Origin: an uncultured Acinetobacter sp.
GTDB lineage: Bacteria; Cyanobacteriota; Vampirovibrionia; Gastranaerophilales; Gastranaerophilaceae
Assembly: GCA_947306495.1 (NCBI GenBank)
Contig: CAMZGT010000008.1
Coordinates: 1 to 52,182 of the forward strand
DNA length: 52,182 nt
Direction of reading: 5' to 3'
Shown here: in pieces, positions 7,184 through 15,392 of the stretch
Position numbering within the stretch: position 1 is the first letter of the stretch
How the letters are laid out: each line of letters opens with the position of its first letter
Made by a program: the position numbers and the translations under genes
The notes under the pieces: model-generated
Database searches by the model: none
Seen by the model: the letters and a program-made list of their open reading frames with translations, nothing else
What the model was told of the DNA's origin: nothing

Positions 7184-8899
7184 TTGAAAAAGACATTGGG
7201 GATATTATTACCTGCTGTGTTGTTTATAGTGTTCCTATTTTTGTGGAACCCTAATTGCGAAGAAACAATTGTAAGGGAAGTAATATCACCTGCAGAGATT
7301 ATCCTTGATACAGGTGTATTCAGAATAAAAGGTGTAAGTACTTTTGATGCCGATTATACAGAGCATAACAAAGTTCTTTCGCAAAAACTTAATTTAAGTG
7401 AAGACGAAGCTTTCATATTTGGAAATTTTGGCAAATATTGGGCAGAAAAAATGCTTCTTAACAGAAACGTCAGGCGAATTGATACAGACATAACATACAA
7501 TAAGTTGAGTTATAATAAAAAATTTGAGAACTCTCCCTATTGTTTAAAAGATGATATTTCAAATAATGCAGCATATTTAAAACTGCTTAATTCGATAAGA
7601 AAAGGTAAGTTTGTATTAGTTGATGTTGATACAGATGAAGTTTATCCGATTTCGAAAGAAAATCGCGCGAAATTAAAAAACTACATTGTACTGAAGAAGA
7701 GTCATGCAAGACATCTTTTTTCGGAAAAAAATGATAATATATTTTATGATTCTCTAAATTATAAAACCCCAAAAACAAAGAATTATAACTCCATTTTGAA
7801 TTTGGGGAATATAAAAATAATTGTTTCGGATTCTACAACTAAGCTTTTTCCTGACAGAAAGTGTTCTTCTGAAATTTGTAAAGAGATATTGAATAATATA
7901 AATCTTTCGCAAAATACAATAGATATTGCTATTTACGGATATTCTACGACACCGGAAATTAATAAAGCCATAAATGATGCTATCAATAGAGGTGTGAAAG
8001 TAAGACTTGTGTACGATGTTGACAGTCAGAATAAAAATATTTATCCAAATACCGCTGAATTTGTTAAACTTATTTCGGATAATGTAAATGACGGTTTGTC
8101 GCTCGAAAAATCCGCTACAATGCATAATAAATTTTATATCTTTGATGGTCAAAAAGTAATTACGGGTTCTGCTAATTTATCTCATACGGACATGTCAGGT
8201 TTTAATTCGAATTCTATAATAGTTATTAATTCTAAAGTTGTTGCCAAAATGTATGAACAGGAATTTAATCAAATGTTTGAAGGAAAATTTCATAACGAAA
8301 AAATTTCTCATAGAAATGTTACTAGTGATAAGATGCAAATATATTTTTCACCTCAGGACAGAGCTATAACGAATGGAGTTTTGCCTGTGATTTATAATGC
8401 TAAAAAGTATATTTATATTCCGACATTCATGATAACAGATAAGAGAGTTACAGATGCTTTAATAAAAGCATATAAATCAGGAGTTGATGTCAAAATTATA
8501 GTAGATGCTTTGAATGCATCAAATAGCTATTCAAAACATACGACTTTGCGTTTAGCCGGTATTCCGGTAAAAACAGAAAATTATGCCGGTAAGATGCATT
8601 CTAAAACAATTATTGCGGATGATAAATATCTTATAATCGGTTCAATGAATTTTTCTAAAAGCGGTGAAACAAAAAATGATGAAAATATGATTGTTTTGGA
8701 AAATGTCCAGGCGGCTCAATTTTATCGCAGGTTCTTTTTATATCAATGGGAGCGAATTCCTGATAAATGGTTAAAGTACAATGCTCGAGCGGAAGGTTTG
8801 GACTCAATAGGCTCTTGTACAGATGGAATTGATAATAATTATGACGGTAAAACTGACAATGAAGACGATGCTTGTAATGGTGCTAAATTACAAAAATAA
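7184..8899 (+). CDS. Membrane-anchored phospholipase-D family protein with two HKD motifs and a C-terminal metal-binding-type tail
   Basis: I start at the TTG at 7184 (571 residues): AAGGA is about eight bases upstream and the gene then follows the ChbG stop by four bases. A membrane anchor (LGILLPAVLFIVFLFLW) comes first, then an unassigned domain of about 200 residues. The first HKD motif is HNKFYIFD..GSANLS at about 314 and the second is HSKTIIAD..GSMNFS at about 471. That pair makes one complete PLD active site acting outside the membrane, as a phospholipase, cardiolipin synthase or nuclease. The tail at about 544-564 reads CTDGIDNNYDGKTDNEDDAC, like the MopE-type putative metal-binding motif. 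Substrate is not predictable. Confidence 0.8.
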   Translation: MKKTLGILLPAVLFIVFLFLWNPNCEETIVREVISPAEIILDTGVFRIKGVSTFDADYTEHNKVLSQKLNLSEDEAFIFGNFGKYWAEKMLLNRNVRRIDTDITYNKLSYNKKFENSPYCLKDDISNNAAYLKLLNSIRKGKFVLVDVDTDEVYPISKENRAKLKNYIVLKKSHARHLFSEKNDNIFYDSLNYKTPKTKNYNSILNLGNIKIIVSDSTTKLFPDRKCSSEICKEILNNINLSQNTIDIAIYGYSTTPEINKAINDAINRGVKVRLVYDVDSQNKNIYPNTAEFVKLISDNVNDGLSLEKSATMHNKFYIFDGQKVITGSANLSHTDMSGFNSNSIIVINSKVVAKMYEQEFNQMFEGKFHNEKISHRNVTSDKMQIYFSPQDRAITNGVLPVIYNAKKYIYIPTFMITDKRVTDALIKAYKSGVDVKIIVDALNASNSYSKHTTLRLAGIPVKTENYAGKMHSKTIIADDKYLIIGSMNFSKSGETKNDENMIVLENVQAAQFYRRFFLYQWERIPDKWLKYNARAEGLDSIGSCTDGIDNNYDGKTDNEDDACNGAKLQK

Positions 8900-8916
8900 A
8901 GAATTTATTGTATAAT
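8888..8916 (+). promoter_or_regulatory. Sigma-70-type promoter of the DAHP synthase gene
   Basis: TTACAA at 8888-8893 and TATAAT at 8911-8916 are separated by 17 bases. The -35 lies inside the last codons of the preceding phospholipase gene. GGAGG follows at 8924-8928, so the leader would be very short. Confidence 0.6.
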
Positions 8917-8936
8917 ATGCTTTGGAGGATGTAAGA

Positions 8937-9950
8937 ATGCTGGTATTAATGTGTAGTAACGCAACAGAACAAGATATTGAACGTGTTGCGAATTTGCTTG
9001 AATCAAAGGGTTTTAGACCTCTTGTTTCTCATGGTGAGGCCAGAACGGTTGTACACGCAATCGGTATTGTTGAAATTGACCAGCGAGATTTAGAACTTCT
9101 TCCGGGGGTTGACGAAGTTGTAAAACTTACAACCAATTATAAACTTGCTGCTCGTGCTTCTCAAGGTGTTGATACTGTTATAGAAGTTAACGGTGTTAAG
9201 TTTGGTGGTAAATATACTGGACTTATTGCAGGTCCTTGTACGATTGAATCATATGATCAAGTTGATAAAACAGCTCAAGAGCTTAAAGATTCTAATGTGA
9301 AAATTATCAGAGGCGGAGCATTTAAACCGAGAACCAGTCCATATGCTTTTCAAGGACTGGGAGAAGAAGGGTTAAAAATTATCAGAAGCGTTGCTGATAA
9401 TCACGGGATGGCTGTAGCTTCTGAAATTATGGAAGTTTCTCAACTTGAAATGTTTGAAAAATATGTTGATATTCTTCAAATTGGTGCAAGGAATATGCAA
9501 AATTTCAATTTGTTGAGAGAAGTTGGGCGTGCGCATAAACCTGTTATTTTGAAGCGAGGACTTTCTTCAACTTATGAAGAATGGCTAATGTCCGCAGAGT
9601 ATATCATGGCAGGTGGTAATAATCAGGTAATTCTCTGTGAACGCGGCATCAGAACGTTTGAAAAGTTTACGCGTAATACTCTTGATTTAACGGCAATTCC
9701 TGTAATCAAAAAATTAAGTCATTTGCCAATTATTGTTGACCCTTCGCATGCGACAGGTTTAAGAGATAAAGTTGAACCAATGTCAAGAGCTGCTGTTGCG
9801 GCAGGTTGTGATGGTTTAATTATAGAAGTTCATTATGACCCTGACAGTGCAATTTGTGACGGTGCACAATCACTTTATCCGTTACAATATCAAGAACTTT
9901 ACAAGCAAATTAAGCAAATTGCACCTATTATTGGTAAAGAAATTTTATAG
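8937..9950 (+). CDS. aroF: 3-deoxy-7-phosphoheptulonate (DAHP) synthase, type I-beta with N-terminal regulatory-like domain
   Basis: Condenses phosphoenolpyruvate with erythrose-4-phosphate, the first step of the shikimate pathway. The N-terminal 70 residues form the small ferredoxin-like domain of the Thermotoga/Bacillus-type enzymes; the barrel follows with AGPCTIES, RGGAFKPRTSPYAFQGLG, ILKRGLSSTYEEWL and VDPSHATG, which bind phosphate and metal. I place the start at ATG 8937 (337 residues) because GGAGG at 8924-8928 sits eight bases upstream; an in-frame TTG at 8922 overlaps that site. No other aromatic pathway gene is in the window. The 3' end overlaps the convergent thioredoxin gene by six bases. 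Confidence 0.95.
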   Translation: MLVLMCSNATEQDIERVANLLESKGFRPLVSHGEARTVVHAIGIVEIDQRDLELLPGVDEVVKLTTNYKLAARASQGVDTVIEVNGVKFGGKYTGLIAGPCTIESYDQVDKTAQELKDSNVKIIRGGAFKPRTSPYAFQGLGEEGLKIIRSVADNHGMAVASEIMEVSQLEMFEKYVDILQIGARNMQNFNLLREVGRAHKPVILKRGLSSTYEEWLMSAEYIMAGGNNQVILCERGIRTFEKFTRNTLDLTAIPVIKKLSHLPIIVDPSHATGLRDKVEPMSRAAVAAGCDGLIIEVHYDPDSAICDGAQSLYPLQYQELYKQIKQIAPIIGKEIL

Positions 9951-10241
9951 AAATTTCATCAGTATGTCCATAATTTCCTCTTTTTTTCTAAGTCCGCTGA
10001 AGCGTTGAACTTCTTTACCATTTTTGAATACTAAAAAAGTAGGGAAACTGTTAACATTGTATTTAGCTGCGATTTCAGGTGTATTATCGGCGTCGACTTG
10101 TCCTATTTTTACTTTATCCATAGCTTCAAGTTCAGGTTTTTGTTTTTTGCAGTATCCGCACCAAGTTGTGTAAAATTCAACCAGTACAAGACCGTTTTGG
10201 ATTTCAGTATCAAAATTAGACGTATTTAATTCTTTTAGCAT
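9945..10241 (-). CDS. Thioredoxin-family protein with CGYC active site
   Basis: At 98 residues this is a single thioredoxin fold. It has VLVEFYTTWCGYC (Cys28 and Cys31), a DADNTPEIAAKYNVNSFPTFLVF segment with the cis-Pro loop, and a C-terminal helix. It is a cytoplasmic dithiol-disulfide oxidoreductase. The usual CGPC is CGYC, so its redox potential and partners may differ from standard TrxA; glutaredoxins have CPYC, but the rest is thioredoxin-like. AGGAGG lies eight bases before the ATG. No thioredoxin reductase gene is nearby. It overlaps the end of the DAHP synthase gene by six bases in convergent orientation. Confidence 0.85.
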   Translation of the reverse strand: MLKELNTSNFDTEIQNGLVLVEFYTTWCGYCKKQKPELEAMDKVKIGQVDADNTPEIAAKYNVNSFPTFLVFKNGKEVQRFSGLRKKEEIMDILMKFL

Positions 10242-10303
10242 AATATGAACCTCCTATAGTATTTTTAGGAGATTCTATGTATTTTATAAATTAGATTAAT
10301 AAA

Positions 10304-10555
10304 CTAAACTTGATGGCTAATTGTGTAATCCACTCCGCTAATCATAGATTCATGGACATTGTTTAAAATTTCTTTGTTTACGTTGTCTGATATATCTTTA
10401 GAGTTATACAGTTTAATATTTTTCGCAGGAATATAAAATTCTTTATTATCAGGAAGTTTTGCAGAAGAAAAAGCAATCAGTTGTTTTATTGCAATTACTG
10501 ATTTTTGATAGACTTACACGTCGCTGCATATTGATTTCCTAATTTTGGGTAGCAT
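10304..10555 (-). pseudogene. Probable decayed small gene with an internal stop
   Basis: Reading the minus strand from the ATG at 10553-10555 gives MLPKIRKSICSDV, a TAA, then 69 further in-frame residues (VYQKSVIAIKQLIAFSSAKL onward) to a TAG at 10304-10306. The second part has natural-looking composition, ending HESMISGVDYTISHQV, and no good start codon of its own right after the stop. I read it as a gene of about 83 codons broken by a nonsense change or small insertion at about 10514-10516. A short real protein from an unusual start cannot be excluded. I recognise no family. It fills most of the gap between the thioredoxin and ung genes. Confidence 0.4.
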
Positions 10556-10577
10556 TTTTATAAGGAATATTAAGAGG

Positions 10578-11306
10578 CTATGTCTGCCAATTTATTGGAA
10601 ATTCATTTAAAGAAGACAGAATTTCGTTAGTTTTTGAAAAAGTTGAGCTTTTCATAAAGGCTTTAATTTTACCGTCTTTTAAATCTGTATTTTTGGCATT
10701 TCCCATGTTGGAAGGATGTGAAGAGCGCAAAATGTAAACTTTTTTTTGCTTGTATATTTCTTCTCTATCGAATGAAAATTCTTCAATATCATTAGCAGGA
10801 TTCCCCCAAAGAATGATAATCAGCGGTTTATTTCTGTTTATAAGTTTTTCGGTAATGTTTTTTATTACAGGTTCCCAGTACTTATTTCGTTTAGTGAGCG
10901 ACTCTGATTTTGTATAAGTTAAGGCTCTATTTAGAAGTAAAACCCCTTGTCTCGCCCAATTGGTAAGATTTCCGTTTGTATTTACTATTCCTGTATCTTC
11001 TTTAATTTTTTCAAAAATATTTTTCAAACTTGCAGGAAGCTTACCTGATTTTTTAGAAAAAGCAAGTCCGTGTGCGTCATCTTTATTTGGATAAGGATCT
11101 TGTCCGATTATTAAAACTTTTACTTTATCAAATGGGGTTATTTTAAGAGCGTAGTAAATTCCGCTATTTTCGCCTTCTAATGGTAAGATTTCTATATTTT
11201 TGCGTTCTGCATTTATGCAGTTCAACTTCTCTTGCATAAGATTTATAATATCTTTATCAAGAGCGTTTATCCAAGATTCATCAATGGATTCGTTAATTTT
11301 TGTCAT
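10578..11306 (-). CDS. ung: Uracil-DNA glycosylase, family 1
   Basis: Removes uracil from DNA to start base-excision repair. The water-activating loop appears as [17 protein letters not shown] (catalytic Asp; usual motif GQDPYH), then [25 protein letters not shown], and the second motif as SSHPSNMG (usual HPSPLS), with FSKTNEIL near the end. The His and Asp are kept but neighbouring positions vary, so this is a divergent member. The start is the ATG at 11304-11306 (242 residues); a longer open frame runs back into tRNA-Leu and cannot be the protein. There is no clear Shine-Dalgarno. The 27 bases between ung and the tRNA leave room for little more than a leader from the tRNA transcript. Confidence 0.88.
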   Translation of the reverse strand: MTKINESIDESWINALDKDIINLMQEKLNCINAERKNIEILPLEGENSGIYYALKITPFDKVKVLIIGQDPYPNKDDAHGLAFSKKSGKLPASLKNIFEKIKEDTGIVNTNGNLTNWARQGVLLLNRALTYTKSESLTKRNKYWEPVIKNITEKLINRNKPLIIILWGNPANDIEEFSFDREEIYKQKKVYILRSSHPSNMGNAKNTDLKDGKIKAFMKSSTFSKTNEILSSLNEFPINWQT

Positions 11307-11332
11307 AAATTGATAATACCATAAAAAGAGAA

Positions 11333-11416
11333 TGGTGCCGGAGGGGGGACTTGAACCCCCACGGATTGCTCCATACGCACCTGAAACGCACGTGTCTACC
11401 ATTTCACCACTTCGGC
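11333..11416 (-). tRNA. tRNA-Leu (CAG anticodon)
   Basis: A class II tRNA on the minus strand with a long variable arm. Acceptor GCCGAAG/CTCCGGC (one A-C mismatch), anticodon loop TTCAGGT giving CAG, variable arm about GTATGGAGCAATCC, and T arm GGGGG-TTCAAGT-CCCCC. The A73 discriminator is followed by an encoded CCA (11333-11335). This contrasts with the CAU tRNA at 5028, which lacks an encoded CCA. Confidence 0.9.
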
Positions 11417-11466
11417 ATATTTAATATTTATACTTATATTACAACAAAAATTTTTTGTTTAAAAGA

Positions 11467-11499
11467 GCACGCAAACAGAAATTTATTCTGTTTGCGTGC
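11467..11499 (-). terminator. Strong hairpin after the ferritin-like gene
   Basis: A perfect 14-bp stem GCACGCAAACAGAA/TTCTGTTTGCGTGC with a 5-base loop lies 22 bases past the stop of the ferritin-like gene and before tRNA-Leu. On the minus strand it is followed by TCTTTTAAAC, a modest T-rich tract. Confidence 0.6.
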
Positions 11500-11521
11500 A
11501 ATATTTAGTAATGCAGAGTTT

Positions 11522-12850
11522 TTATATTAATTTTTCTTTTTCGTCTTCGCGACGTTCATGATTTTCAATCATTTCTTCAAGTTCATCCGGCATTACAGTA
11601 TTATGCGCTACAGCTTTTTCTTGTAAGCCTCTGTCAAGAATTTGAGTCTCTTTGTTCATAAGGGAGTCTTTTGCTTCTACTATATCTCTGTCATGGTAAA
11701 TTTCTGCAACTCGTATGCAATTTTCACTTGGTGCGGAAATCTCCGCAACTTTTTCTTGAACTGCATAACTTGCCCAATCTTCAGGGATTTCTTCATAAGA
11801 TTTATAAAATTCCCCGTTAGCCGCCAAGCGTTTGTTAACCTCTTTTTCGAGAACTTTTTGTACATAGTCTTTTTGACTTAGGAATCTGCAAGGAATAACT
11901 ATTTCCGATCCGATAATTTCTTCAGGATCACGTTTTTCATATTTTTTGAACATTTCAGATGCAATTTGTAAATGGCCTAATTCCATATCTAAGCAAATTT
12001 CCCAATATTTTTTAATACGTTCCTCAACTTCATCTTCCATACAAGTATAATAGTTACAAACTTCTGTAAATTCATGCAGAAGCAATTTTTCCCACATTGT
12101 TTCCGAAGGGTCAATCAATGATTCATACATTGTTACGTGTTCTTCTTCTACATCTTTTATTTCAGCATATGTTTCACGCAAAACGTGATCACCATACATA
12201 AAGCCGTGTTCTGCATAAAAATTATGTGTTTGTTGCTCGCCTGATAAAACTGTCAAAATATTAACTTTTGTTTGAGGTGAAGTTGTTGATTTATCATAAT
12301 GTTTTCTCAACCTTAAGCCGTTGCAGTTATGATGATGTTGAGTAGGGCGTCCTATAATAACATCGGTTTGCCCTTGTACAATATCACTTGGTTTAATACC
12401 CTCTCTCGTGTACGCAAATTGAGCATATCGATATAAATGATCAAAATCTTCCAAAAGACCGAAATCAAAAACTTCTTTAACGTATTTATCCGGTTCGTTT
12501 TGGGCAAGCCAAGCGGTTAAATCTACAGCAACCTGTTCATAACCGAGTGTTGTTTCCAATACTGACTGATCTTCCGGACACATCCAGTTGTTTGTAATTT
12601 GTTGGGTGTTTTCAATTCTGCCGATTCGGGATATGATTTGTCTGTCCTCTAAATCAAGTTCATTTACAAAACGGTTAAATTGATGTTTAAATCCCCAACC
12701 TTCGATTTCTATTCCGTTCATCAAAATTTGACGAGTTCTGGTATAGCAATAAACCTCGTTTTTATTATATGGCTTACCTGCGATTTGGTGCCAATTTCTG
12801 AGTTGTTTGTCTAAAGACATACCTTTTTCTTTAAGCGGATTAAATGTCAT
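11522..12850 (-). CDS. Ferritin-like (di-iron carboxylate type) protein
   Basis: The protein has 442 residues. A repeated helical Glu/His pattern suggests a ferritin-like four-helix bundle with a di-iron centre: LETTLGYEQ near 100, EEEHVTMYES near 240, LHEFTEVCNYY near 265 and DMELGHLQIASEMFKKYEKR near 290, including two ExxH motifs. The C-terminal 120 residues are charged and helical, ending in a Glu/Lys-rich tail. No signal peptide is visible, so it should be cytoplasmic. The family includes oxidases, rubrerythrin-like peroxide scavengers and iron stores; the exact activity is unknown. AAAGGA lies six bases before the ATG. A small hairpin (TTGCGAA/TTCGCAG) sits just upstream of that site. 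It is probably transcribed separately from glgC because a terminator lies between them. Confidence 0.6.
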   Translation of the reverse strand: MTFNPLKEKGMSLDKQLRNWHQIAGKPYNKNEVYCYTRTRQILMNGIEIEGWGFKHQFNRFVNELDLEDRQIISRIGRIENTQQITNNWMCPEDQSVLETTLGYEQVAVDLTAWLAQNEPDKYVKEVFDFGLLEDFDHLYRYAQFAYTREGIKPSDIVQGQTDVIIGRPTQHHHNCNGLRLRKHYDKSTTSPQTKVNILTVLSGEQQTHNFYAEHGFMYGDHVLRETYAEIKDVEEEHVTMYESLIDPSETMWEKLLLHEFTEVCNYYTCMEDEVEERIKKYWEICLDMELGHLQIASEMFKKYEKRDPEEIIGSEIVIPCRFLSQKDYVQKVLEKEVNKRLAANGEFYKSYEEIPEDWASYAVQEKVAEISAPSENCIRVAEIYHDRDIVEAKDSLMNKETQILDRGLQEKAVAHNTVMPDELEEMIENHERREDEKEKLI

Positions 12851-12860
12851 TTTTTTGTCC

Positions 12861-12880
12861 TTTCTGCGAAATTCTTCGCA
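12861..12880 (-). promoter_or_regulatory. Leader hairpin directly before the ribosome site of the ferritin-like gene
   Basis: On the minus strand TTGCGAA-GAAT-TTCGCAG forms a 7-base stem (one G-T pair) ending next to the AAAGGA ribosome site. It could affect initiation or mRNA stability. The evidence is only the fold and its position. Confidence 0.3.
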
Positions 12881-12954
12881 AGAACATGCTTAAATAAATG
12901 CGGAAATTTTTCATCAGAAGAAATATTAATATTGTGGTATAGGATTAGATTAAG

Positions 12955-12989
12955 AAAAAATGGGCGCGATGCATTTTGTATCGCGTCCA
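12955..12989 (-). terminator. Rho-independent terminator after glgC
   Basis: Stem TGGACGCGAT/ATCGCGCCCA (10 pairs with one G-T) on the minus strand, loop ACAAAATGC, followed by a run of six T (the A-run at 12955-12960 on the plus strand). It lies 24 bases beyond the glgC stop codon. Confidence 0.8.
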
Positions 12990-13012
12990 TCAATTCTTAA
13001 AACTATATTTAA

Positions 13013-14248
13013 TTATAATCGTGCATTTTTCGGAACGACAGTTACCCCGCCTTCTGAAACATAAAATCCTCTTGCTATATCTTCATCTCTGCTTACCCCA
13101 ATCTTTGTGTATGGAGGTATATCAACATTTTTATCAATTATTGCTTTTCTGATTTCAGAGTATCGTCCTACATTGACATTTTCCATCAATATACTGTCGG
13201 TAACTTGAGAAAAACTGTTAATACGAACCTCAGGAGAAAGAATACATCTCGAAATAGTTCCTCCTGAAACAATACAGCCCTCGGAAACCATTGAATTTGT
13301 TGCCATACCGACACGATCACCTTCCTGCCATACAAATTTAGCAGGAGGATAGTTATAGTTAAAAGTTCTCAGCGGCCACTCTTTTGAATAGAGATTAAGT
13401 TCAGGCTGATAATCTAAAAGGTCCATATTTGCTTGCCAATAAGCATCAATACATCCTACATCTCTCCAGTATCCTTTTTCCTTTTCTGTCATTCCGGGGA
13501 AGTAGTTCTCGCTGAAATTGTATATGTATATACGTTTTCCTTGTTTAAGCAGCATAGGAATTACATTTTTTCCAAAATCGTGGTTAGATTCCTTTATTTT
13601 GGAATCTTCTTCTAAAGCATTTAGCAATATATCTTTTTTGAAAATATAATTTCCCATCGACGCGAGACACTTTTTAGGGTTATTAGGCATTGGTTTAGGC
13701 GGAGTTTTAGGTTTTTCCACGAAACCTGTCAATTTCCAGTTTTCATCAACTTCTATGATTCCAAATTCACTTGCTTCTTCAATTGGTATAGGGATAGCAG
13801 AGATAGTTAAATCTGCATTTTGATTTTTATGATATTTTAGCATTTGCCATACGTCCATTTTGTAAATATGGTCACCTCCAAAAACGCAAACATAGTCAGG
13901 ATTTTCGTCGTGTATATGAAAAATATTTTGATAAACTGCGTCTGCTGTACCAAGATACCAAGAGCCGCCGGTTCTCATTTGTGCAGGTACAAGATCCACA
14001 TATTGATTTAAAAAAGGTGAAAGTGCCCATCCTTTTGAAATATGTTTATTTAAAGAATCTGATTTATATTGAGTTAACACTTTTAGTTTAAAAAAACCAG
14101 AGTTAATAAAGTTATTCAGAACAAAATCAATAATACGATATCTTCCGCCAAAGGGTACGGCCGGTTTTGCCCGGTCTTGAGTTAATGGAAACAGCCTTTT
14201 TCCTTCCCCGCCTGCCAAAATCATAACTAATGTATCGTCTACGGACAT
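13013..14248 (-). CDS. glgC: Glucose-1-phosphate adenylyltransferase (ADP-glucose pyrophosphorylase)
   Basis: Makes ADP-glucose from ATP and glucose-1-phosphate, the committing step of bacterial glycogen synthesis. The protein has 411 residues, the usual length. Visible motifs are AGGEGKRLFPLTQDRAKPAVPFGG (nucleotide binding and the activator-site lysine region), GTADAVYQN, FGGDHIYKMD, FVEKP, and a C-terminal left-handed beta-helix with hexapeptide-like repeats. A purine-rich GGGGG site precedes the ATG. It is divergent from the GNAT-like gene with 73 bases between, which must hold both promoters. Its product would feed the GT5-like protein at 45873, which is not linked to it in an operon. 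Confidence 0.96.
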   Translation of the reverse strand: MSVDDTLVMILAGGEGKRLFPLTQDRAKPAVPFGGRYRIIDFVLNNFINSGFFKLKVLTQYKSDSLNKHISKGWALSPFLNQYVDLVPAQMRTGGSWYLGTADAVYQNIFHIHDENPDYVCVFGGDHIYKMDVWQMLKYHKNQNADLTISAIPIPIEEASEFGIIEVDENWKLTGFVEKPKTPPKPMPNNPKKCLASMGNYIFKKDILLNALEEDSKIKESNHDFGKNVIPMLLKQGKRIYIYNFSENYFPGMTEKEKGYWRDVGCIDAYWQANMDLLDYQPELNLYSKEWPLRTFNYNYPPAKFVWQEGDRVGMATNSMVSEGCIVSGGTISRCILSPEVRINSFSQVTDSILMENVNVGRYSEIRKAIIDKNVDIPPYTKIGVSRDEDIARGFYVSEGGVTVVPKNARL

Positions 14249-14321
14249 ATAACCCCCATATTATTTGTATTTACAAATTTATTCTACCAAATTTTTTTAA
14301 ATAATACACTAACTCAAAAGA

Positions 14322-15392
14322 ATGATAAGTTATATCAAAAGACTTTTTTTTAGATTCAGCATGGAGTATAATTTTCTTATGAGTAAGATTAGAAAGCTGT
14401 ATTATTTTGATAAAAAGAATGCTGAAGAAATGATTTCATTTCTTAACAATTCTTCTAATGATACTTATATTAACAGGATAATGTTCAATCCTTTTTTGTT
14501 GTTGCACCATTTAATTCCTTTGAGGATAAAGTATTTACCGGAGTCCTTTGTTTTAAAGGAAGGAAAAGATATAAAAGGACTTATTACGGTAGCACCTACT
14601 AAAAATCCGTTAAGACAAGTAGAAATTCAGAAACTTTTATTTGAAGAAGGCAGTTATGAAATTGCAGGTGAGTTAATACAATTTGTTGTTGCAAAATATA
14701 AAGCAATGGGGGCTGCATCTCTTATTGTACGGGTTGATGACTATCTTCCTGATTTAGTTAAATTATTTGTTTCCAAATGCGGTTTCAGTCAGATTTCGTA
14801 TGAAAAATTGTGGCGGATTCATCATGTTAAAAAAGTCGAATACAATAAAAAATTATTTAGATTATTTAGAAATTCTGATTCTAAGCCTATTTCAGAACTT
14901 TATAATGAAGAACTTTTGCCGCATTTTCGTCCTCTGTTGAGCAAAGGAAAGAGAGAATATCAAGATGCTTTTTGTGCTGGTTTGACATATTATTCCGAAT
15001 ACAAATATGTTTTAGACGGTTCAGAAACAAATAAACCTGCAGCATTTATTTCCATAAAAACATCTGATAATGAAAACTATGTTATAGAAATTTTGCAATC
15101 TTCATGGGCAAGCATTGATATTGATACAATAATTTATTTTGCAAATACTCAAATTAAGAAAAGAAAAAAACGATTCAATTTATTCATAAAGTCAAGCAGG
15201 TATATGCAGCAGGGAGAAGTTTTAGAGAAAGCATTTTTGGAAAGAAAATTCGAATGTGTTCAAAATCAAATAGTTTTAACTAATTCTTCTGCTAAGATTA
15301 TAAAAGATGGTGAACGCTCGGGGAAATTTACTGTTCTAAGCCAATTTTATACCGGTATTACTGCAGTTAACAGCAAACGAAGACTTGATTAG
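14322..15392 (+). CDS. GNAT-like acyltransferase-fold protein
   Basis: The protein has up to 356 residues. The segment at about 60-170 (FVLKEGKDIKGLITVAPT, IQFVVAKYKAMGAASLIVRVDD, LVKLFVSKCGFSQIS) has the strand-helix pattern and the late GF turn of GNAT N-acetyltransferases. A second half with similar elements suggests two tandem GNAT-like folds. The acetyl-CoA loop (R/Q-x-x-G-x-G/A) is not clear, so catalysis is uncertain. The first ATG lacks a ribosome site; internal ATGs at residues 14 and 20 are alternative starts, and a TATAAT-like sequence near 14368 favours a shorter form. It ends overlapping the convergent HAD gene by four bases. I cannot name a substrate. Confidence 0.5.
   Translation: MISYIKRLFFRFSMEYNFLMSKIRKLYYFDKKNAEEMISFLNNSSNDTYINRIMFNPFLLLHHLIPLRIKYLPESFVLKEGKDIKGLITVAPTKNPLRQVEIQKLLFEEGSYEIAGELIQFVVAKYKAMGAASLIVRVDDYLPDLVKLFVSKCGFSQISYEKLWRIHHVKKVEYNKKLFRLFRNSDSKPISELYNEELLPHFRPLLSKGKREYQDAFCAGLTYYSEYKYVLDGSETNKPAAFISIKTSDNENYVIEILQSSWASIDIDTIIYFANTQIKKRKKRFNLFIKSSRYMQQGEVLEKAFLERKFECVQNQIVLTNSSAKIIKDGERSGKFTVLSQFYTGITAVNSKRRLD

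Noticed and set aside
11306-11402. Longer N-terminus of uracil-DNA glycosylase reaching into tRNA-Leu
   Set aside because: It would be encoded by the tRNA gene itself; the family alignment begins after the ATG at 11306.
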